From Blasia pusilla (taxonomy: Eukaryota > Marchantiophyta > Marchantiopsida > Blasiales), in the NCBI GenBank assembly GCA_050084515.1, contig CM114273.1:21824001-21888000 (forward strand): a stretch of DNA of 64,000 nucleotides, in the 5' to 3' direction. Within the stretch, counting starts at the first letter, position 1. Every line of letters starts with the position of its first letter. The position numbers and the translations under genes are program-made. Below are positions 56,822 to 64,000 of the stretch, piece by piece. Under the pieces are notes generated by a model. That model saw only the letters and a list, made by a program, of their open reading frames with translations, had not been told where the DNA came from and did no database searches.

Positions 56822-59700
56822 CAACTCTACACCATGGGAAGAGACACCCATCCTAGCATGTCTCTCCGTGGGACTATCTGCTGTGGGAATGTCCTCCGCA
56901 TGTGTGCTCCTCTCCCGGAACCCTCATGATCAACTAACACCACATGTGAATGCTGCCAACGTGGTCACCGTATCCTCACGTGGTCGATCATCACTACCCC
57001 CTACAAACAATACCGGTAGATGCCTCACCCGCTCGAGTGAAGTCTGTAGAGCCTTCGATGCTTCGGATGTAGGACGACCTTTCCTTCAACTATAGGAGCA
57101 CCGCCAGGATGAGCGGTTACACAATCACCTCATCACCTCATCGCGACCTTGGCCGATAAGAAACCGTCTCCTCCCAAAAATCCAGAATAAAGCCGAGGGG
57201 CTACAACAGTGTACTCCCTACGAACACATCATATGACTCTACCTGTGTCGTAATCGCCCAATAGCCCACCATCGCACTATCCGACTCATGCTCTAGCTAG
57301 AGTCTAACCACCAACTTCTATTGAGTCATGTACTACGTGGATGATACGCCCCCAATAGAGGTTTGTATCTAAAAGGGACAACACTCAATGTTGCCTTTCC
57401 ATAAACCCAACGCCAAACATGCCGCCTTCCCTTACATCAAGGGCTTTGCTTCCGAATCAAGTAGGAGGCGTTGCGGGTGGTACACCATGCCTGTGGGACT
57501 AACTAAGCGAAACACTCAAGCTCAGTTATCCAACAACACTACACTTGGTGTGATCGTGGCTCGCTCTATCGCTGGCCTAGTTGGCATATCTACCAACTTT
57601 GCCGGCGCCACATGCCATGACTCACTGGGGGACATCCCAAGCACCTCCTTCGAGGGCAAGTCCACCATCTCCTCAACTACCTTTGAACAAGAGGTAGTCA
57701 CCTTTCTACGCTCACACAACGTGGCGGCCAGTTGGAACACCTCCCAACGTTGCCAACTCCATGGCGGAAAACAAAGGAGTTTAGCTTACCCTAGTGACCC
57801 CTTCGACAACATGGCCGACATTGGCTCCTCATGAGCCGGCATAGGAGTTGTCTCTCCAACTCCTTGTGATGTCAACGCACCTGCCTCACCCATGGGTACT
57901 ACCAATCTTTGAGGCACCATCGACGGTGTATGAATGCCTCTAACAACGTGAACGATTGGGGAACCCTGGCCTGCCGTCCATCGGTCCCCTCTTGTGGGTC
58001 AATGTCAACCCCACCTCTCGATGGCTCGTTACTCTTGCAACATCCCGAGTGACCACCGCAGCAGCCTCAACCTGAGCCGCACTACACATAAATCCAATCC
58101 CCCTAGAATCCTCACCAGCATCATGGTAAGATGTGGAGGCTGGCGCCACACTAGCTACTCTCAGCTCCGGGCCTGCCTATTGCTGCAGCATCATCATGGC
58201 AACAATCCCCTGCTCCAACTGATCGATGCGTGTAAGGAGCGCTACATCGGATGCACGTCCTCCATCTCATGGGATTGGTGATGGCACTCTACCACCACGA
58301 CTATTCACTACTTGATCTTCTCCAACTCTCTCGCCCCCAAGTCCTCTGCCTAACTTTGGACGTACCTCTCGGCAAAGATCATAACACCTATCCCTAGTGT
58401 GACCATATTGGCGGCAATGATCACACTGCAATTGTGGTGGGGCCATTCTCTATGGATGCTGAGCAATCGGAGGGGCTCGTGGCCCTCTCCCATGTTGTGG
58501 GCAATCCCTCTGCCTATGTGATCCACCACACGTCCAACAAGCCAACCTTGGTCCCTCGTGGGAAACATATGTCGGTACGGGTCATTGCCTCATCGATCCG
58601 CTCATGTTAACCACCCTGCTCTCTAGGCCCACTGGCCCGCTCCCATGGTATTGGTGCATGCTGAGACACCTATAGGTCTACTCTTACTCGTTGACTCCTT
58701 GAATCCTGCAAAAATCCCATGGTCACCACCTGCTCCTCACTCATGTTGAGCTCTACCCGCTCAGACAACTTGAAGACCACCTTCAATATGGGCTTCGCCG
58801 TGTGAAGCAACATTGCATCCCAAACTCTCCTCCGTAGCTCCTTGTCCATCACCCCATACCAATACTATATAAACTATGCCTCAATCACCCCATATGTGGC
58901 AATGATCAACCATCGCATGCGTGTGAATGCCTCCCTCACACTCTCACCCGATCTCTGCTGAAAATCCTATAGATTCTTCAGCTTGTCGGTCCTCACACCC
59001 TAGTAGCTCCTCCCCACCTGTTGGAAAAACTCCACTGTAGGACTAAAACTTGGTGGTTCCACGATAGGTCTTTGCCACCTCACCACTCTCACTATCATCC
59101 TCTCCATCTAGTCCCCGGGCTCATGGTGTAGGTTTCTCTACCCTCACTATCCCATCATACCCCTCACGACCACTAGTGGACACATACCCTAGAGCCCAAT
59201 ACACCCTCCAAGCATCGATCTCTACAGAGTATAGAGATCAGAACTCCATGTAGTCATCCATCGGCGGACCCTCCAAGTGCTTGAACAACCCCTTCCATGC
59301 CATAAAACGATTGAACCACGTAGGGGTCCGTATCTCCTATAAGTCGCACCACGTGTCAAACTCCTGAAATCGTCAAGATCTATGGTGCTTGCCGCACTCG
59401 AGAAACGATGCATGCCCCGATGGCTCATGTTTTCCATCTCTCTCCATGTATCATCGTCCCAACCTATGATCTCGTCACCAGACCCGCTGTCTATTGATGA
59501 CGATCCATGCATGGATGGGAATCGAGGTGGTTCTTCACTCAAAACCCCTCGATACCTCACACCACTCCATGTTACTCCACTACCACTACTTGTACAACCC
59601 CATTCTTCCAAATCCTGGAAGAACGTCGTGATGATAACTCTGTCTCACCTGCTCAAGCACTCACACTCACCAAGAGCCTTCCACACTTCTCAATAGCTCA
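56822..59700 (-). mobile_element. Gypsy family copy 3: Gag, zinc knuckles and protease, minus strand
   Basis: Read on the minus strand: Gag N-terminus (GVTWSGVRYRGVLSEEPPRF, then STIDLDDF) from about 59,640; Gag C-terminus (RRRVWDAMLLHTAKP and FKLSERVELNMSEEQVVTM) at 58,852-58,720; two zinc knuckles, CWTCGGSHRQRDC and CDHCRQYGHTRDRC, at about 58,540-58,380; the spacer (QLAATLCERRKVTT) and VVLLDN at 57,740-57,520; LLLDSEAKPLM, where the protease Gly of D-S-G is Glu, at about 57,480; and ESYDVFVGS near 57,230. Domains beyond the protease are missing: the copy stops where copy 2 begins, in opposite orientation. Many stops are present. Confidence 0.75.
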
Positions 59701-60975
59701 CTTACGCTAATGGTAATCCCATGACGACACACCCGGCCTCACGCACACTCAACACTCGGGCTCACCATGAACCTCCCACTAACTCACCTAAACTACTGAC
59801 ACTCTCGGGTCATACACTCGACCCCTACTCGGCAACCACCATACATCCACCAACATGCTACACATGAAAGGAGTCTACACTCATCACCATCGCTACACCC
59901 ATCTACCACCAGCAACTACCCGATACCCAACACTCTCAATCACATAAGATAAGTGCGGGAAAAGGGACTCGAATGGGTAACTTGACCACGCCCTCCAACC
60001 TACCACACCATCAACATGCACTCCTCTATGTGGTGCGGAAACCTCCGTAACACAACACTCTCCTCCACCAACACGTCGAACCTCCCGTCAGCAAATCCCA
60101 CCATGTCCGCAAAATAGTCAGCAAGGAACAAGCAAATCCCGTCACGTCTCCCAACTATCGTCTCAACTCCATCTCACTCTACTAGATGAGTCTCGACCAT
60201 GTCAACATAGATAACCACGTACACTACCCAACATGGTTGGACATGCTACCACGTCCTCCAGCCTTACCAACCACGTTCCTCACTCGACTTCATTCCTCCC
60301 GACCTTGGCTCAACGTACATTCAAGGCCCTCCTCATCCACGCCATTAAACCGTGGCGTGGCTCCCTATGGAGCCTGCTTACTCCTTTCAAGCCTAGGCAC
60401 GCTGACCTATGTCCTTCCGCTCCTACATGGGGCCCTCCTCTCTCTTGCTTCCTTGCTCTATACGGGCACAAATCGCTCCGAACTCCTGAGCCCCGGCTCC
60501 TACTCCCCACTTCCCGTAGCCTCTCTTAGCTATGTCTCTAGCTATGGCTGCACTTCCCCTAGCGTGGCTCCCTATGGAGCCGCAAGCTTGCCTTCTCCTA
60601 TCTGCTCCTCCTCACTTCTACTACCTCCCGTCCTACCTCCTGCCATCCAAGAGCCTTAATGGCGGCTCCCCCTAACTTAGAGCCCCAACTCTCCTTGCCC
60701 TGCATAGGCGCATTACCCGCCCAGACCCCCGTCCACTTCCACCTTTGTCCACCCTAGGAGCTCCTCAACTCCCGCGACCCCTTGCCCTTGTCCCCGCGCC
60801 TTTACTTGTGGCTTTCCGCCCTATGCGGCAAGCCCTTCCTTCCTCCGAACTCGCTACCCTCTCTACTAGGCCCGCGCCCCCCGTTCCCACACTCTTGCAG
60901 CCCCTTCTTATCCACGTCTTAGGGCACGCCACCTTATGCGCGGCCTTTCCTGGCCCTCTCTCATCCCACCTTCTA
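59701..60975 (-). other. C-rich stretch, probable leader of copy 3
   Basis: It lies upstream (minus-strand sense) of the copy-3 Gag and is C/T-rich on the plus strand, mirroring the G/T-rich leader of copy 1. Plus-strand frames (60,186-60,659; 60,745-60,978) are Pro/Ser/Leu-rich and have no domain. It contains two identical 20-bp words starting GCGTGGCTCC at 60,355 and 60,562. Confidence 0.45.
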
Positions 60976-63090
60976 TGAGGCTGTAGCCTTAGGTTTGAGG
61001 GCTTGTTTAGATATACATCCCGAGTGGGTGGTTCTCCAAGTTGATGTGGAGAACGCCTTTAACTCAATGTCTCGGGCAGCTATCTTCACGGAGCTGAGAG
61101 ATGCAGGGGGTCCCATAGCGAGCATGATTCCCTTCATGCATGCTTTTTATGGGGCCCCCTCGGCTCTCTATTTTCACCACACTAGGTTCGAGGAGGAGGT
61201 CACGGTCTTGGAGTCTGCTATCGGGACGCGGCATGGTGATCCCTTGGGTGGTGCATTGTTTGCTTTGGCTCATTATCAAGCGGTTCTTTCTACAGTGGAG
61301 GCTTTCCCGGGTTGCATTTTCCCTTCGCTGGCAGATGATACTCACATTGTTGGCCCTAGAGACTTGGTTGTTCCTGCATTTCAGCACTTTTCAGCACAGT
61401 TGGCACACGTCAGCCCCGCGGTGAAGGTGGGAAAGTGCAAGGCTTGGTCTTCATTAGGCTTGTCAGCGGATATTCATTTACCCGAAGGTTTTTTGACACC
61501 TGCTGGAGGGCTTTGCATCTTAGGAGTCCCACTCGGGAGCCATGACTTTGTATCGAGTTTTGTGGTGGCGGCTTTTACCAAGGATCTTCTTCATGTCAAC
61601 GATCTCACGAGGATTGGTGACCCTCAAATAGCTTATGGAATCCTCTCGTCATGTTTTGCCCGTAGACCTGGTTATCTGAGTAGAACCGTGTGGGTGACTA
61701 GCCATATTTCTTCCTTGTATAGATCCTTTGATAGAAAGATTTTGCAGGCGTTTGGGGATCTTCTAAGACCCGGCTCGTTAGAGTGCCCCGCGGGGGAGTT
61801 AGCTCGTAGACAGGCTTCTTGGCCGATTGCCTTTGGTGGAGTAGGGCTCATAGCGACTGAGTTAGTGGCGTCTTCAGCCTTTTTAGGGAGTTGGGCCACT
61901 GTAGCACCCCTCATTTGCTCCCGATTTTTGGTTAGGGATAGACCGCTACTCTTACAGTACGTTTCCCAAGTTGAGGATGGTCTTTTCCCACTTTTGTCTT
62001 CACTCACACCTTATAGAGACTCCCTTCTTGTTGAGGCTATAGCAGTTCTTCCCTCTTTCTCTTCCCTAGTTACCTCCGGACAGTCTGGGCTCCAATCTTC
62101 TTTGATGGAAGCCCACTTTGATGCATTGTTTAGAGCTACTATGTCGGATGGGAATATCCCCATGGAGGTTCGGGCCCATATTCACTCTTGCTCCGGAAAG
62201 GGGGCAGGCTCATGGGTGGGGGCTCGTCCCCTCATCCCGGCTTTCCGCATCGCACCACTTACCTACACTACAGCGACGAGGTTCCGACTGGGCCTGCCCC
62301 AACCAACGGTGGTTGGTTTGACACATTGCGAGTGTCGCCGGAGTCTGGATCCACTTGGTGTGCATTTGGCACGGTGTCCACTTGGGGGTGAGAGGATAGC
62401 CACTCACGATGCAGTATGGGATATTATGTTGTGTATTGCTCAGGAGAGTGGATTCCATATACAAGGAGAGAGGCACTACTCCATGCGGGATTCCCTTATC
62501 TGTGCTGATCTCTACATGACGAGGGAGTCTGAGGTGGTGGTAGCGGATGTTGTAGTGTCGGATCCTATGCGGGAGGCAATGCGAGCCCAAGTGGTAGCAC
62601 AAGGGAGATTGCTACAAGGAGCGGCGGCGGTCAAGAAGACCCACATTTATAGTCGACTTCATGACGGACATCGATTTATCCCCCTAGCCATTGAGATGTA
62701 CGGGGCGATGGGGGAGAGGTTTGACTCGTACCTTGCGGATTGCGCCCATCATCTCTAGTCGAGAAATGGGTTGTCCTTAGCCACTGCGATACTTTATTGT
62801 AGGCAACGGGTCTCCATAGCTTTGCAGCGCGCCCAGGCAAATGGGCTTCTACGGCGAGCTCAGGGGGTTGGAGATGCCAATGCTAGAGGCCCACTTAGTA
62901 GTAGTCATAGTTCTCTAGGTGTTGCTGATATTGTCTTTGCTGTTGTTGATTTTGGTCGTTAGGGGGGAAGGCCCCCTTCTTTCTCCTCGGGGCCGGTTCC
63001 AGCCTCTTGAGGTCTATTTTTTGGGTCTCCATGCCCCCTCTTTTGTATCGTGATGGGTTTCCCATCCCTTTTTCTACATATATATATTTT
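60975..63090 (+). mobile_element. Non-LTR retrotransposon with restriction-like endonuclease, copy B (5' truncated)
   Basis: A 587-codon open frame (60,995-62,758) without internal stops, in frame with EAVALG upstream, but the RT start (fingers) is absent, as in 5' truncation. RT palm: VLQVDVENAFNSMSR (Asp17), GTRHGDPLGGALFALAHYQA (Gly77 onward) and SLADDTHIVG (LADD, residues 112-115). Then GVPLGSHDFV and QIAYGILSSCFARRPGYL. The C-terminal third has the zinc-knuckle-like CECRRSLDPLGVHLARCPLG followed by THD. Next is a restriction-like endonuclease pattern, ICADLYMTRES then VVVADVVVSDP, with Lys and Tyr in KKTHIYSRLHDGHRFIPLAI and EMYGAMG. After the TAG at 62,756 the reading continues in homology (VSIALQRAQANGLLRRAQ), so that stop may be a mutation. 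A short 3' UTR reaches about 63,090. It is much better preserved than copy A. Confidence 0.85.
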
Positions 63091-63820
63091 AGTTCTTCCT
63101 TAAGGTCCTGACTCCTTAGTACTCCTTACATGTACACTAGGGTAAACGTACTTACAAGGTACTATTGTTCCTCTCCTCATAGCCTAGAGCCATAATGGCT
63201 CTGCACGGTTCCCCCATCCCTGGGTATAACTCCTTACAGCCCCTCTCAACTTGGCTAAAAGGCACAAAACCCTATGCCAACCCTCCAGCTCTCTTGCTTA
63301 GTGGCACGCGTCCCTGTGAACGCACCCTCTCCGTTTGCCTCCGTACGGCTCCACCAAGCTCCCTACGTCCGCTCAAACCTAATGCGGCGTCTACCTCCTA
63401 CGCGACCCTGGCTCTTTGTGCGACTCGGTACCCCAATCTTTGCAACTCTTCCCTACCCTTTCCTTGACTGTGCGCAACCTAACCCAAACTCAGCGGCGAC
63501 CTAGCTAGCCTTAGGCGGATATGACCTATCTCTAGCCAACTAAAAACTCCTTTCTCTCTCCTTCCTGACACCCGCCATTCTCCCATCAACACTACACTCT
63601 CCGCTACACCCAAGCACCTTGTCCGCGACTCTACTGTTGCTCCACTCTAGTCCGCTACCCGCGAAAATCTAAGAAAAAATGAGCAGCGCTTCGCACACGA
63701 CCTTCCAAATGGAAAAATGACAACAAAAAGTCATCCAGTGCCTCCAGAGGCTCCCCATCAAGGAAACTCGCTTGCCCACCTGCAACCAACAAATTCCCTG
63801 CCCCCTCACATCTTTCTCAT
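63091..63820. other. Spacer, probably rest of the copy-3 leader
   Basis: C-rich sequence like 59.7-60.97 kb, with short Pro/Ser/Leu-rich frames and no domain. It lies between RLE copy B and an LTR-like block in minus orientation, as expected if copy B inserted into the leader of a minus-strand Gypsy element. Confidence 0.4.
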
Positions 63821-63821
63821 G

Positions 63822-64000
63822 TAAAATCAAGAGTAGTAAAAATGGCTCACTCGGTCTAAAACTCCACTCATGAATCTACATGGGCATATCGAACCACATC
63901 CACCCTCTACTATGAGGGAATCCAGATGCTAGCACCCTAACTCCTACACACCCACACACATCTTTGCAAGAGAGGTGCTCCTAAGGCTCAGCATGAGAAA
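63822..64000 (-). repeat. LTR-like block, minus orientation, cut by window end
   Basis: AAAATCAAGAGTAGTAAAAA and the following ~175 bases match 50,425-50,612 with scattered differences (for example CTCACTCGGTCTAAAACTCC versus CTCACCCGGCCTACAACTCC). This is the interior of the minus-orientation LTR-like block. It could be the 5' LTR of copy 3. Confidence 0.65.

Noticed and set aside
57388-57834. 148-codon plus-strand frame
   Set aside because: It is the antisense of the copy-3 protease and spacer on the minus strand.
60186-60978. Pro/Ser/Leu-rich frames as a possible N-terminus of RLE copy B
   Set aside because: No similarity to the corresponding N-terminal region of copy A, and the RT fingers are absent. 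Better read as leader sequence of the minus-strand Gypsy element.
1-64000. tRNA, rRNA, CRISPR array or bacterial operon signals
   Set aside because: I looked for cloverleaf-like segments, conserved rRNA words and regularly spaced direct repeats and saw none; introns and retroelements show a eukaryotic nuclear sequence.

Overview
This window is nuclear DNA of a plant-lineage (streptophyte) genome: intron-containing genes with GT/AG splice sites, plant-type proteins and many decayed retrotransposons. The host genes rule out bacteria and animals. RLE-type non-LTR elements, and a Ty3/Gypsy family carrying a DNA methyltransferase (DNMT-bearing retrotransposons are published for charophyte algae), make a seed-free plant or streptophyte alga likelier than a flowering plant. 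I cannot name the species.

Left part (1-26.9 kb) is the host-gene part. A MAM33/p32-type mitochondrial protein gene runs on the minus strand (about 3.75-5.83 kb). After about 5 kb of AT-rich DNA without genes comes a plus-strand gene for a TOUSLED-kinase-interacting-protein-1 (TKI1)-like SANT protein (11.77-19.03 kb), reconstructed exon by exon with matching intron phases. A minus-strand alpha/beta-hydrolase gene follows (20.38 to at least 25.05 kb) with nine recognisable exons and an intact-looking Ser/Asp/His triad.

Right part (26.9-64 kb) is almost entirely mobile DNA. 27.1-30.5 kb (minus) is a decayed non-LTR retrotransposon with a C-terminal restriction-like endonuclease; a cleaner, 5'-truncated relative lies at 61.0-63.0 kb (plus). 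30.5-40.3 kb is the most complete copy of a Ty3/Gypsy family with the order Gag - protease - C5 DNA methyltransferase (DNMT3/DRM-like) - reverse transcriptase - RNase H - integrase - PHD finger. A second, internally deleted copy lies at 52.1-56.8 kb (plus). Gag/protease pieces on the minus strand lie at 51.5-52.1 and 56.8-59.7 kb, and LTR-like pieces at 50.3-51.2 and 63.8-64 kb. Between the Gypsy copies are two APE-type LINEs (42.9-45.0 and 45.5-49.8 kb), each ending at a long (CT)n tract.

The main result is the Gypsy family. It combines a captured cytosine methyltransferase and a PHD-type chromatin-reader finger in one retrotransposon, in two separate copies with the same architecture. Both methyltransferase copies are damaged exactly at catalytic motif IV, in different ways, and the second copy carries several Gln-to-stop changes of the C-to-T type.
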